Made by a program: the position numbers and the translations under genes. 64,000 bases of DNA. Origin: an uncultured Bacteroidales bacterium. Lineage in GTDB: Bacteria; Bacteroidota; Bacteroidia; Bacteroidales; UBA932. Shown piece after piece: positions 16,518 to 25,485 of the stretch; positions within the stretch are counted from its first letter, which is position 1; every line of letters begins with the position of its first letter. The notes under the pieces were generated by a model. The model ran no database searches, was not told the origin of the DNA, and saw nothing but the letters and a program-made list of their open reading frames with translations. Location of the stretch: assembly GCA_900318445.1 (NCBI GenBank), contig ONKO01000011.1, positions 1 to 64,000 on the forward strand, written 5' to 3'.

Positions 16518-17447
16518 CTATTCGTAAAAGCGAATGATGTTCTGGGCCATTCCGTGGACGAGGCGGGCGCGGGCCTCGCGGGAGTACCACGCGATGTGCG
16601 GGCTCAGGAGCAGGCGCTCCGGGTGCTGAAGGTGCAGGAGGGGGCTGTCGGCGGGCAGCGGCTCCTTCACATAGACGTCCAAGGCGGCGCCGGCGATGAG
16701 GCCCTCATCCAGGGCGCGGGCGAGGTCTTCCTCCACGGCAATGCCGCCGCGGCCGGTGTTCACGAGGATAGCCGATGGCTTCATGCGCCGAAACTCCTCA
16801 TAGCCGATGAGCCCGGCCGTGCGCTCGTTGTAGGGTGCGTGTATGGAAATGACGTCAGAGCGTTCAAGAAGTTCATCCAGGGAAACGCTGGGGTAATCCT
16901 TGCAGTGCCCGGTACCGGAGGTGGAATAATAGATGACATCCATCCCGAAGGCTTTGCCGATGGATGCGACTTTTTGGCCGATGGCACCCATGCCCACAAT
17001 TCCCAGCGTTTTGCCGGCTGCCTCGGTGAAGGGGTGGTCAAAGTCCACGTGCACGGAACTGTGGCTGTAGGCGCCGCTACTGACAAACTCCTGATAGTGG
17101 AAGGCACGTCCGAGAAGATTGAGGATGTGCATCCAGGTCGTCTGGGCAACGGAGTCGGTGGAATAGGCAGGCACATTTCTGACAGCAACTCCCCGCGCAT
17201 CACACAGCGGGACATTGATGTTATTGATGCCAGTACCAGCCTCGCAGATGAGCTTGAGCTTAGGTGCAGCATCCAGGAAGGCCTGGTCTACGATTACCTT
17301 ATTGAGAAGGGCTACATCTGCATCTTTCACTCTTTCACGGGCTTCTTCTGCCGTAGAAAACGGGTAACAAATAAGTTCACCCAGCGCGGCAATTTCATCC
17401 AGGGGAACGCCTCCCACAGATATTGAATCAAGAAATACAATCTTCAT
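16518..17447 (-). CDS. D-isomer-specific 2-hydroxyacid dehydrogenase
   Basis: 309 residues from ATG 17447. The Rossmann motif GIVGMGAIGQKVA (about residue 145), the catalytic Arg in LVNTGRGGIAVEE, a Glu in DVYVKEPLP and the His in LLSPHIAWYS are all in place. The family reduces 2-keto acids such as hydroxypyruvate, glyoxylate or pyruvate with NAD(P)H. The sequence most resembles glycerate/hydroxypyruvate-type members, but the substrate is not certain. It is a single gene. A 12-bp palindrome, atttcatgaaat (17446-17457), overlaps its start codon and might be an operator. Confidence 0.88.
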   Translation of the reverse strand: MKIVFLDSISVGGVPLDEIAALGELICYPFSTAEEARERVKDADVALLNKVIVDQAFLDAAPKLKLICEAGTGINNINVPLCDARGVAVRNVPAYSTDSVAQTTWMHILNLLGRAFHYQEFVSSGAYSHSSVHVDFDHPFTEAAGKTLGIVGMGAIGQKVASIGKAFGMDVIYYSTSGTGHCKDYPSVSLDELLERSDVISIHAPYNERTAGLIGYEEFRRMKPSAILVNTGRGGIAVEEDLARALDEGLIAGAALDVYVKEPLPADSPLLHLQHPERLLLSPHIAWYSREARARLVHGMAQNIIRFYE

Positions 17448-17486
17448 TTCATGAAATAAAATGTTCAACATTACCCCCTCCCGAAA

Positions 17487-17506
17487 CCCCTCCCCTTGGG
17501 GGAGGG
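17487..17506. repeat. C-rich/G-rich hairpin
   Basis: ccctcccc (17488-17495) and ggggaggg (17499-17506) form a perfect 8-bp stem with the loop ttg, preceded by a partial copy of the left arm (ccccctccc, 17474-17482). It sits between the divergent dehydrogenase gene and the unknown gene at 17571. It has the look of a dispersed palindromic unit. Confidence 0.75.
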
Positions 17507-17570
17507 ACTTAATAAAGAAACTGAGGCTTGCACAAAATTAGTATTTTTTGCGTATATTTACGCAACACTT

Positions 17571-18101
17571 ATGGCTAATACCGCAGAAATACTAACCCGT
17601 ATCGATGAAAAGGCTCCACTCAAAATGGTGCTGGAGGCATCTGTCCGCGACTACTGTATTCTGGCACTGGACTTTCTGAAGGACCGCGCCAGCTTTAGCC
17701 AGTACTTTGCGTCCCCGCTCAGGGGCCCCGCCGCAGAGATCAACGCGGAGGTTGCCCTCAAAAAACACGCCGGCGAGCGCTACTGCCGCCAGCTCTTCCA
17801 GCCCGCGAGTGACCCGCTCCTTGCCGATGCCATCGCAGACCTCGCCTTCGCCCAGTCCGAACGCCTCACGCTCAGCGAACCCTCCGGGCCGCAGGCCGAT
17901 GACCGCGAACGCGCCATGGTTTACATTGTAGCCGTGTATACGCTCTTTGCGCTCACTCTCCATGACCGCACGGATTTCGCTGCCCTGTTCCTTCAGGCCT
18001 GGGACAATTTCAACTGTTTTGCGAGCGCCCGCGTCATCCGGAAACAGTACGACAAAAGCTGGAAAAGTCGCTACGATTCCCTCTTCTATCCGCTGGGATA
18101 A
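17571..18101 (+). CDS. Unrecognised helical protein
   Basis: I do not recognise this 176-residue protein. It is predicted mostly helical, without a signal peptide or TM helix. The C-terminal region (FALTLHDRTDFAALFLQAWDNFNCFASARVIRKQY) resembles the ligand-binding helices of TetR-type regulators, but no N-terminal HTH is visible. A perfect inverted repeat gcgta/tacgc (about 17549-17563) precedes the ATG. Downstream is a 20-bp direct repeat array and an acyltransferase gene on the same strand. Codon use matches its neighbours, so it is likely a real gene. Confidence 0.6.
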   Translation: MANTAEILTRIDEKAPLKMVLEASVRDYCILALDFLKDRASFSQYFASPLRGPAAEINAEVALKKHAGERYCRQLFQPASDPLLADAIADLAFAQSERLTLSEPSGPQADDRERAMVYIVAVYTLFALTLHDRTDFAALFLQAWDNFNCFASARVIRKQYDKSWKSRYDSLFYPLG

Positions 18102-18118
18102 AAGTACGCTCAACCCTT

Positions 18119-18187
18119 CATTCGTCCCTAAATAGGCGTTTTCGTCCCTAAATAGCACTTTTGGTCACTTTCTTTCGTCCCAGATAA
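18119..18187. repeat. 20-bp direct repeats upstream of acyltransferase
   Basis: ttcgtccctaaatag occurs at 18121 and 18141, a degenerate copy (ttggtcactt) at 18161 and a further partial copy (ttcgtcccagata) at 18174. The 20-bp period and the location 30-100 bp before a -7 box (18218) suggest a regulator-binding array for the acyltransferase gene. Confidence 0.75.
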
Positions 18188-18217
18188 CATTTCTTTTTCC
18201 GGACCAATTATGTGCTG

Positions 18218-18225
18218 TAATTTTG
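18218..18225 (+). promoter_or_regulatory. -7 box of the acyltransferase gene
   Basis: TAATTTTG fits TAnnTTTG, 18 nt before the ATG at 18244. Confidence 0.5.
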
Positions 18226-18243
18226 CATAAAACCTGAAAAGAA

Positions 18244-19521
18244 ATGATCGCCACTATTCCTGCCAGACTCCGACTGGACAACGCAGCCAACATTTATCCG
18301 GCATCCATGTCCAAGCACTACAGCAGCTTGTACAGGATGCAAGTCACCCTCACCGACCCTGTCGATACCCATATATTACAGACAGCGCTCCTCCACGTAT
18401 CAGAGCGCATCCCCACGTTCCGCTGCACGCTTCACTCGGGTGCGTTCTGGTGGTATCTGCACCGCTGCAACGCCCTTCCCAGCGTGCAGCCCGTAAAACC
18501 GCTCAAGCACTTTTCATTCAAAGACCAGGACGGCCTTCTCTACCGCGTGAGCGCAGACGGGCGCGCCATCCTGCTTGACGTCTTCCACGCCCTCGCAGAC
18601 GGCAACGGCGCCATGTGCTTTCTCCTCACGCTCGCCGGAGAATACATCCGTCTCCGCTACGGAGTAACCATCGGCTATAATTCCATGGTGTGGGACCCGA
18701 AGGACCGTCCGGCCTATGCCGAGGTGGAGGACAGTTTCAAGACGGTCTTCAGCGGCCGGCACGGAAAACTGGAAAAGAACGTGGACGCCTACCACATCGG
18801 CGGGCACACGCTCCCCTTCCTGGGGGTGAAGGACCTTCGCGCCGTGCTCCAGGCCAATGAAGTAAAAAAAGTATGCCGGGAATACGGCTGCACGGTGACG
18901 GAGCTCATCACCGCCGCCATGCTCTGGGCGCTGCAGGAGGAACATCGGCAAGACCCTTCCAGCCGCAAGCGCTCGGTCCTCAAGGTGTCTGTCCCGGTGA
19001 ACCTGAGGCCCCACTACGGCAGCCGCACGGTGAGAAACTTCTCCTCATACGTGAACCTCGGCGTAGACATCAAGGGCGGATATTACAGCTTTGCCCAGCT
19101 GGTTAATGCTGTTAAAATGCAAAAGGCCAACGACCTTCGCAAAGAGCAGCTGGAGCCCAAGATTGCCGCCAACGTGGAGCTGGAAGAAATGCTCCTCGTG
19201 CGTCTTCTGCCCCTGAAGATCAAGCATCCCATCATCGATATCATCAATCTCCTGCACGGAGACCGCTTCTGCTCCCAGACGCTCTCCAACATCGGCAACA
19301 TCACCTTGCCGGAGGAAATGCAGTCCTATGTCACCGACATCGACTTCAGCCTGGGACGCCAGCGGGGCAACAGCGGCGCCTTCTCCTGCGTGAGCTATGG
19401 CGGGAAAATGTACATCCACATGACCCGAAAAATACAGGAAGACCGTTTTGAAACAGCCTTCCTGCAACAATTGTCTTCCCTGGGGCTCACAATCGGAACC
19501 CAGGTGAGTAATCTCGCTTAG
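18244..19521 (+). CDS. CoA-dependent acyltransferase (condensation/AATase-like)
   Basis: 425 residues. The motif HALADGNG (about residue 118) is the HxxxDG catalytic signature of the chloramphenicol acetyltransferase/condensation/PapA superfamily; VSVPVNLRPHYGSRTVRNFSSYVN near residue 245 corresponds to the structural DFGWG-side region of alcohol acetyltransferase-like members. Such enzymes transfer acyl groups from CoA or ACP to an alcohol or amine. There is no NRPS context, so a stand-alone lipid or alcohol acyltransferase is more likely. It is followed by a terminator. Confidence 0.78.
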   Translation: MIATIPARLRLDNAANIYPASMSKHYSSLYRMQVTLTDPVDTHILQTALLHVSERIPTFRCTLHSGAFWWYLHRCNALPSVQPVKPLKHFSFKDQDGLLYRVSADGRAILLDVFHALADGNGAMCFLLTLAGEYIRLRYGVTIGYNSMVWDPKDRPAYAEVEDSFKTVFSGRHGKLEKNVDAYHIGGHTLPFLGVKDLRAVLQANEVKKVCREYGCTVTELITAAMLWALQEEHRQDPSSRKRSVLKVSVPVNLRPHYGSRTVRNFSSYVNLGVDIKGGYYSFAQLVNAVKMQKANDLRKEQLEPKIAANVELEEMLLVRLLPLKIKHPIIDIINLLHGDRFCSQTLSNIGNITLPEEMQSYVTDIDFSLGRQRGNSGAFSCVSYGGKMYIHMTRKIQEDRFETAFLQQLSSLGLTIGTQVSNLA

Positions 19522-19552
19522 CACCTAACATCCTAATAATCAACAATATAAG

Positions 19553-19588
19553 AAAATCTCTTTAGGCAGAACAGCCTAAAGAGATTTT
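19553..19588. terminator. Bidirectional intrinsic terminator, 15-bp stem
   Basis: aaaatctctttaggc (19553-19567), a 6-nt loop and gcctaaagagatttt (19574-19588) are perfectly complementary. It lies between convergent genes. The inner 11 bp are identical to the terminator at 16455. Confidence 0.88.
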
Positions 19589-19632
19589 AGTAAAACGCTG
19601 AGAGTTAGCTATTTAAATATGGAGCGAAAAGT

Positions 19633-21024
19633 CTAATAGAGTTTAAGACCATTCAGCTTGTTCCACTCTCCACGGGTGAAGTCCGGGATGACAACGGGCA
19701 TGTAACCGTGATTGATGGACACTTCCGTCAGTTCTACCAGAGAACTCCATTCAGCGGCGTCATAGACATCCTGGTCCAGCGGAAGTCCGTTGTGCAGACA
19801 GTAGATGAGGCGGGAATCCATGATATAGTCCATACCGCCGTGACCGCCAACCTCGCGGGCCTTGGTCTCGTACTGTTTCAGGATGGGATGCTTGTATGCT
19901 TCCATGATCTTGTCGCGCTCGGCGTCGCTCATATAATCTTCGGCATCCAGGTCCTCGGAGTCAATTCCCCTGAGATCCTTGCCGCCCAGGGCCAGTCCCT
20001 CGTTCGGATACTTGTTGGCAAAGCCACGGGTGCCCTGAATCTGGAACATGCGGTCATAAGGGCGGGGCGTAACGACGCTGTGCTCTACCAGGATGGTCTT
20101 TCCGTTGTGGGTCCGGATAAAGGTCATGGTATTGTCACCGTTGTCATAGTGATCCACATTGCCTTTTCCATAACGGGCCTCGGCAGCCTCCATACCGGAG
20201 AAAGCGTCCGTATCCATGGAAACCAGCACATCCATCTTGTCTCCGCGATGGATATTCATCACCTGACAGATAGGGCCGATTCCGTGCGTGGGATAGACAT
20301 CCCCATGGTGATCCTTATTATAGGTCATTCTCCAATCTCCCTGATAAACGTCCCAGAAGGGTTCAAGGTTGTGGCAGTAAGAACCTTCTGTGTGTACTAC
20401 TTCCCCGAAGAGGCCTTCCTGGGCCATGTTCAGACAGGTCATTTCGAAGAAATCATAGCAGCAGTTTTCAAGCATCATGCAGTGCTTGCGCGTACGCTCG
20501 GACGTATTTACCAAATCCCAGCACTCCTGAATGCTGGTAGCTGCAGGGACCTCGATGGCCACATGTTTGCCATGTTCCATTGCATATACGGCAATGGGCG
20601 TATGCAGATACCAAGGAACGGCCAGGTATACCAGGTCGATGTCGTCATTTTGGCAAAGGTCCTTATAACCTTCCTCTCCGGAATACTCATAGACAGCACG
20701 CGGAGCGCCCAGGCTCTCAAGGATTTTCTGCCCTTTTTCCACCCGCTCGGGATACAGGTCACAGAGGGCGACGATGGTGCAGTCATCCACGTAAGGAAGA
20801 CGGCCGACGGCACCTGTTCCACGGTCTCCAAGGCCCACAAGGCCGATTCTTACATGCTCGATAGGGTCTGCCGCGAAACCCAGCATGGACTGCTGGTCTG
20901 CCGGCCTTGCCGGAGTATTATAGACAATCTGGTTGTTCTTGACGGTATAGCCGTATTCATCAGCTTTTTTACCGCAGGAAAGGATTAAGGCGGCCATCGC
21001 GGCCAGAATCAATAACTTCTTCAT
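19633..21024 (-). CDS. GH109 alpha-N-acetylgalactosaminidase-like lipoprotein
   Basis: 463 residues. It carries a lipobox (ALILSC), then a Gfo/Idh/MocA NAD-binding fold: VRIGLVGLGDRGTGAVGRL, VALCDLYPERVEKGQ, and LAVPWYLHTPIAVYAMEHGKHVAIEVP. GSYCHNLEPFWDVYQGDWRM and the following HHGDVYPTHGIGPICQ are typical of GH109, which removes terminal alpha-GalNAc by an NAD-dependent redox mechanism. Lipid attachment would place it in the periplasm or on the outer membrane. It is the last gene of the - strand arm of the PUL, 16 nt after the phosphatase gene. The ATG at 21024 gives the signal peptide; an earlier in-frame start (21048) would overlap the upstream gene. Confidence 0.88.
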   Translation of the reverse strand: MKKLLILAAMAALILSCGKKADEYGYTVKNNQIVYNTPARPADQQSMLGFAADPIEHVRIGLVGLGDRGTGAVGRLPYVDDCTIVALCDLYPERVEKGQKILESLGAPRAVYEYSGEEGYKDLCQNDDIDLVYLAVPWYLHTPIAVYAMEHGKHVAIEVPAATSIQECWDLVNTSERTRKHCMMLENCCYDFFEMTCLNMAQEGLFGEVVHTEGSYCHNLEPFWDVYQGDWRMTYNKDHHGDVYPTHGIGPICQVMNIHRGDKMDVLVSMDTDAFSGMEAAEARYGKGNVDHYDNGDNTMTFIRTHNGKTILVEHSVVTPRPYDRMFQIQGTRGFANKYPNEGLALGGKDLRGIDSEDLDAEDYMSDAERDKIMEAYKHPILKQYETKAREVGGHGGMDYIMDSRLIYCLHNGLPLDQDVYDAAEWSSLVELTEVSINHGYMPVVIPDFTRGEWNKLNGLKLY

Positions 21025-21040
21025 ATCTTTTGGTTTGTAT

Positions 21041-22564
21041 TTATTCAAGCATCAGCGTGCGGAAATCATCGATGTCCTGCTGGGACACACCCGCGACATC
21101 CAGGAGATATTTTTCAACGCCCTGGGCAAACGTGCCTTCGCCAGCCAGACTCCAGAAGTACGGGACGACGTCACTGTAAACCCAGGCCAGACGCGTGTTA
21201 TGGAAAGTGGGGATTTTGTTGGAAGCCTTGTCGGAAGAGGACACGCTGTAACCCACGGGGGCGAAGTATGTCACCTCATATTCCTTGGCAATAACGCCTT
21301 CGCGAACGCCCAGAAGGCCCAGGAGCAGGATGTCGAGGGTACCGGTACGGTCGCGGCCCAGTGAACAGTGGAAGTAAACAGGCTTGTTCCCACGGACACA
21401 ATCCAGGACAAATTCAAAGCACTGCTTGGTCTTTGCAGCATCGCTGACAAGCATGGTCTTTCCACCCTCCTCAATGACAGGGGCGCAGTGGGCCAGGCCG
21501 GGAACAGCCGGCTCGAAGATAACGTCCGATTTTCCGCGCAAATCCAGTTCGGCTCCGATTCCCTCGAACAGTACCTCGGCCTGCCCCTTGGCATTGAGCG
21601 GGTAAGGGGTCCATTTTTCGTTCATGCGACCGCCACGATAGATTTTGCGGTATTTCACCTTCTTTCCGTCCAGGCCGGTCCAGCCGCCCAGGTCGCGGGC
21701 ATTACGGCAACCGCTGCCTTTAGCTTCTACACCTTTCTTTTTGGTGGTAGGGCCCGTAAAGAACACCTGGTGCAGGCTGCCGGTGGTCGTGAAGTTTCCT
21801 TCAGAAATGACCTTACCCGTTTCGGTGGTCACTTTATAAGTGTACCGGTCATTCGGGACCAGATTGGTAATATTCACAAAAAGGGAACCGGCGGCAATTT
21901 CCATATCTCCGCTCCAGCCCAGGGCATCGGCAAGATGGAGGTTCATTTTCTTTCCTTTTTCCATATCGGATTCACTCCAACGGATACTGAATGCCTGCGG
22001 TTTGTCGCCGTCCGGCCATTCCGTTTCCCAATTGGCCCAGGTAAGCGTTTTTCCGTCAAAGCCACCGTAATAATCGAAGATTTTGGTGCTTCGGGGAGTG
22101 GCTTCGTCGGGCCAGTCGGGATAATTCACCTCCGTGAGGAACTTCTCCACCAGCGGATTGGTTGCAAGAACCTCGTCCCCGCTCTTGATTTCGGGGGCGG
22201 CCCCGGCAAGAGGGTCTCTGCTCTGGGAAACTTTCACAGGAACGCGAGTCTCTCCAGATACAATCAGGATATACATGTCACGGGCACTGCTCCTGGGGTT
22301 CTTGGCGCAACTGAGACTTACCTGGATACCGCTGCCACTCTTTCCGGCAGCAGGATCTGCGGTAATCCAGTCTTCTTCGATGGACACAGTCCAGTCGTGG
22401 TCGCTGGAAAAAGTCACATTGGCGTTGCCGCCCTCGCAATCCCAGCTGAACTCCCCTGCACCGTCAAGGGTTATAACGGCCGGCGCAGGTTCTACCTCCG
22501 GACCCGGTTTGTTTCCACAGCACAGGGCGAGGAACAGCATGCTTACCAACAATCTAGTTTTCAT
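21041..22564 (-). CDS. BACON-domain tyrosine/dual-specificity phosphatase lipoprotein
   Basis: 507 residues. After a lipobox (LFLALCC) comes a BACON domain (about residues 30-120, SSDHDWTVSIEEDWI), then a Fn3-like segment (about 200-260), then a PtpB/LipA-like phosphatase domain with GCRNARDLGGW and the active site YFHCSLGRDRTG, a complete HCX5R(T) signature with general-acid candidates upstream. Members dephosphorylate phosphotyrosine, phosphoinositides or sugar phosphates. In a PUL, an extracytoplasmic phosphatase beside GH109 and GH36 suggests a phosphorylated glycan substrate (inference). It overlaps the GH36 gene by 11 nt. Confidence 0.85.
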   Translation of the reverse strand: MKTRLLVSMLFLALCCGNKPGPEVEPAPAVITLDGAGEFSWDCEGGNANVTFSSDHDWTVSIEEDWITADPAAGKSGSGIQVSLSCAKNPRSSARDMYILIVSGETRVPVKVSQSRDPLAGAAPEIKSGDEVLATNPLVEKFLTEVNYPDWPDEATPRSTKIFDYYGGFDGKTLTWANWETEWPDGDKPQAFSIRWSESDMEKGKKMNLHLADALGWSGDMEIAAGSLFVNITNLVPNDRYTYKVTTETGKVISEGNFTTTGSLHQVFFTGPTTKKKGVEAKGSGCRNARDLGGWTGLDGKKVKYRKIYRGGRMNEKWTPYPLNAKGQAEVLFEGIGAELDLRGKSDVIFEPAVPGLAHCAPVIEEGGKTMLVSDAAKTKQCFEFVLDCVRGNKPVYFHCSLGRDRTGTLDILLLGLLGVREGVIAKEYEVTYFAPVGYSVSSSDKASNKIPTFHNTRLAWVYSDVVPYFWSLAGEGTFAQGVEKYLLDVAGVSQQDIDDFRTLMLE

Positions 22565-24380
22565 GGCTTATCAGTTTTACTTCAATTAAATAGTTATCTT
22601 TGAAAACGGGAGTAATCACAGGATTTGTACCGCTGAGCGTATAGCTCACAGGCTGGTCTGCCGTATATTCGGTTACAGTATAAGAGCATGCGGAGTCCAG
22701 ACCGCGAAGCGTGATGGGCTCACCCTGCCAGGACGGAGCATAGAAGGAATAGTACATAACACCGCCCTTTTCAATTACGTGGGCTTCCGGCTTGTCAATG
22801 CCGTAGGTATAGAGGTTCAGATACGTTCCTCGGGAAAGCATCTTCTCCTTATAGATAGGAACCCACTTGCGAAGAAGCGCCTCCTTTTCCGGGGTGAGCA
22901 GGCTTCCGCCGCTTTCCGTTGCATCCGGATTGGCCTTTGGCCAAGTGAATTTTGTACCGATGACACCGCCTACGCCCACCTGCGACGCAAAATCCAGCCC
23001 GCCGTCAGAAAGCTCCACGTGGTCTGCATAGTATGCAAGGTCCGGGCACATCGCCGCATAGGCCATGCGTTTCATGCGGATCTGGGCGCTGGACGTGGGG
23101 TCCGAGGCCACGGCCTGGTTCATATACGGCAGGTTAAAGAAATTGATGGCGCATCCGCACGGGCAAATCTGCACAACGGAGCCCGGTTTTTGAAGCTGTG
23201 CGCGTTTGTATAGCTGCTCAAAGAAGGCAGGGAAACGCTCCTGCGCCTCTTCCGGGGCAGAAAGCCCGCTGGCCGGGTTGTAGTCCGGCTCCGACAGGTT
23301 CAGATGCTGTCCGTCCAGCTTGAAGCCGTCAAAGCCCCACTCCCCAAGGAACCGGTCAACGAGAGCAGCCGTATACGCCCAGGTGTACGGGTTCACCGGA
23401 GAAAGGTACCAGCTATCCCACCAAGAAATGTCCTCGTGGGAACCGTCGGCCTTCCGAAGAAGCATCTCCGGATGGGAAGAAGCCAGCGAGCTGGTAGAAT
23501 CGGCCGCCATGGGCGCCCACCAGAGCTTGGCCTTGAGGCCGGCGGCGTGCACGGCGTCGGTCATGCGCCGCATTCCGTCCCGGCCGATGCGCTCGTTCGC
23601 ATCCCAGTCCCCTTCGCAGATCTGGTATCCATCGTCGATGTCCACCCACTGGAAACCGAGTTCGGCCACCTTGGGAAGGGTGCCGATGACCTCGTTCACC
23701 GTGAACGTACGCTCATAGCCCCAGGCACACCAGACGGGCTCGTAAGCCGCATCCGGCGAGACCGGAGCCTGCCAGCCGTAGGAATCGTGCATATAGGACG
23801 CAAAAGCGCGCAGCGGCTGGAAGAAATCTCCCTTTCCGCCGGTCACAAACTGTTTGAAGGCAAAAAGCGTATCTCCCGGCGCAAGTACAACGGGCGTATC
23901 GAATTCCTGCCGGAGCGCAACGCGCGTGCGGTTTCCCTTGCGGCTGACGGGGAAAGACACCTGCCGCAGGACGGGCTCGGCCAGGCCGATGCTCACGCAC
24001 GTATCCCGCGTCCAGAGGCTCACGAGCGGGATTCCTCCTCCGTAGTCTGAGTCGTTCATCCCCATGAAATTACGCTGGTAAAAGCCTTCCCCGACGGGAA
24101 GGACCCAGTCCTTCCGGGCCGAGGTGGAGGAAGGCTGGAAAGACCATACCTCCTCTCCCTTTACCAGGAGGGCCGATGTTTCTATTGCATCTACGGTAAC
24201 ATCCGTATTGCCCGGGTTGACAAAAGCCACTTTCCGGAGCGTCAGCGGACCGGCCGCTTCCGTCCAGGTGACAATGTCCAGGTTGCGGACGGCCTTTCCG
24301 CCCTTGTACGCGCAGTCCTGAGCCGGCTGCTGCGTGCAGGCCAGAGCGGCGAGGCCCATGAGGATCATATATTTTCTCAT
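22554..24380 (-). CDS. GH36-like alpha-galactosidase, lipoprotein
   Basis: 608 residues from ATG 24380, with a lipobox (GLAALAC). A beta-sandwich N-terminal part precedes the TIM barrel: YEPVWCAWGYERTFT, GFQWVDIDDGYQICEGDWDANE, AKLWWAPM, and WGFDGFKLDGQHLN, whose KxDG Asp is the clan GH-D nucleophile. SDPTSSAQIRMKRM and ADHVELSDGG are placed where the acid/base Asp is expected. It should release alpha-galactose (or alpha-GalNAc) outside the cytoplasm. Its start shares ATGA with the pfkB-like stop, so the arm is translationally coupled. Confidence 0.85.
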   Translation of the reverse strand: MRKYMILMGLAALACTQQPAQDCAYKGGKAVRNLDIVTWTEAAGPLTLRKVAFVNPGNTDVTVDAIETSALLVKGEEVWSFQPSSTSARKDWVLPVGEGFYQRNFMGMNDSDYGGGIPLVSLWTRDTCVSIGLAEPVLRQVSFPVSRKGNRTRVALRQEFDTPVVLAPGDTLFAFKQFVTGGKGDFFQPLRAFASYMHDSYGWQAPVSPDAAYEPVWCAWGYERTFTVNEVIGTLPKVAELGFQWVDIDDGYQICEGDWDANERIGRDGMRRMTDAVHAAGLKAKLWWAPMAADSTSSLASSHPEMLLRKADGSHEDISWWDSWYLSPVNPYTWAYTAALVDRFLGEWGFDGFKLDGQHLNLSEPDYNPASGLSAPEEAQERFPAFFEQLYKRAQLQKPGSVVQICPCGCAINFFNLPYMNQAVASDPTSSAQIRMKRMAYAAMCPDLAYYADHVELSDGGLDFASQVGVGGVIGTKFTWPKANPDATESGGSLLTPEKEALLRKWVPIYKEKMLSRGTYLNLYTYGIDKPEAHVIEKGGVMYYSFYAPSWQGEPITLRGLDSACSYTVTEYTADQPVSYTLSGTNPVITPVFKDNYLIEVKLISHEN

Positions 24381-25330
24381 AATGCGATGGTTTGTCCGAA
24401 ATAATCCCGGCAGATGCATTTTACCGACTCAAGGGAGTCAAACGCACCCGTTCCGCCGGCCGCCGTGGTGTTAACGGCCCCGGTAAGGTTCCCCGCCTTC
24501 TGGCACTCCTCCAGCGGCAGCCCCTTGACAAAGGCGCTCACGAAACCGGAATTGAAACTGTCTCCGGCGCCAATGGCATCCACTACCTTTTTATTAATGA
24601 AAGCGGGAAGGAAAGTGCGTGAGCCGTCCTTCTTCACAAGGAGCGATCCCCTGGCGCCGCACTTGACCACCATGACACTGCCAAGGTAAGGAACCACCTC
24701 CCGGACAGCGCTGTCGAGGTCCTTCGTGCCGGTAAGCGCCTGCAGTTCCCTTTCATTGGGAAGGAACACGGTCACCTTGGGAAGGACGGAGCGGTAGTCC
24801 AGCTTCCATTTCTCCTGAGGGTCCCACTGCGTATCCAGCGAAACGGTGATTCCCTTTTCAGAAGCCTTGTCCAGAATCTTATGGATGTCCCGGAGCAGAC
24901 CGCTCTGCATGAAAAGGGAAGAAAGGTGAATATGGGAGCACTCATCAAAGACTTCCGGGGCAATGTCCTCAAAGCCCATCACGTCCATAGCGCCCTGATA
25001 CGTAAGGTTGGCCCGGTCTTCACCATAATTCATGCACACGGTAGCTCCGGTAGGAGTTTCTCCCTTTTTCACATAACGGGTATCCACGCCTTTCGCTTCG
25101 AGGGAAGAGCACACCAGCGAGCCGAAGGAATCCTTCCCCACCAGGCCCACGAAGCACACCCTGCTTCCGAGGGAGGCCGCATTGGCTGCAAAGATGGCGG
25201 TGGACGAGCCCAGGGTGACGGTCATGTCCCTCACGAATTTCTCTTTGCCAATTTCAGGTTCCGAATCGATACGGTTCAGAATGATGTCTACATTTAGTTC
25301 TCCGATGGCTGCAATGTGGAATAATTTCAT
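24377..25330 (-). CDS. PfkB-family carbohydrate kinase
   Basis: 317 residues. The N-terminus IAAIGELNVDIILNR and the C-terminal VVDAIGAGDSFNSGFVSAF (DxxGAGD anion-hole and catalytic Asp) are PfkB signatures. The family phosphorylates ribose, fructose-6-P, tagatose-6-P and others. With AgaS and KbaZ/GatZ across the divergent promoter, tagatose-6-phosphate kinase is the most economical guess, but adenosine or fructose kinases cannot be excluded. It is the first gene of the - strand arm; a CATCTTTG -7-like box lies at 25353-25360. ATG 25330 is chosen over an upstream in-frame start. Confidence 0.82.
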   Translation of the reverse strand: MKLFHIAAIGELNVDIILNRIDSEPEIGKEKFVRDMTVTLGSSTAIFAANAASLGSRVCFVGLVGKDSFGSLVCSSLEAKGVDTRYVKKGETPTGATVCMNYGEDRANLTYQGAMDVMGFEDIAPEVFDECSHIHLSSLFMQSGLLRDIHKILDKASEKGITVSLDTQWDPQEKWKLDYRSVLPKVTVFLPNERELQALTGTKDLDSAVREVVPYLGSVMVVKCGARGSLLVKKDGSRTFLPAFINKKVVDAIGAGDSFNSGFVSAFVKGLPLEECQKAGNLTGAVNTTAAGGTGAFDSLESVKCICRDYFGQTIAL

Positions 25331-25410
25331 TTGGTCATAGTTTTTAGCGGCACAAAGATGAAGATAAAAAGTCAATAATCATAGGAAAGTAGAGTTTTTT
25401 TTAATAAAAA

Positions 25411-25451
25411 TACGTTTCGTTTGGTTTCGTTTCGAAATTTTACTAACTTTG
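25411..25451 (+). promoter_or_regulatory. Promoter and candidate DeoR operator of deoR
   Basis: TTTG at 25420-25423 and TAACTTTG at 25444-25451 are separated by 20 nt, a full -33/-7 match. The -33 box is embedded in gtttcgtttggtttcgtttc (25414-25433), three copies of the GTTTCG half-site typical of DeoR-family operators, followed by gaaa. Binding there would block the promoter, which suggests autorepression. Confidence 0.6.
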
Positions 25452-25485
25452 CCGAGGATATCAAAACCCCAAAACGATATAAACT

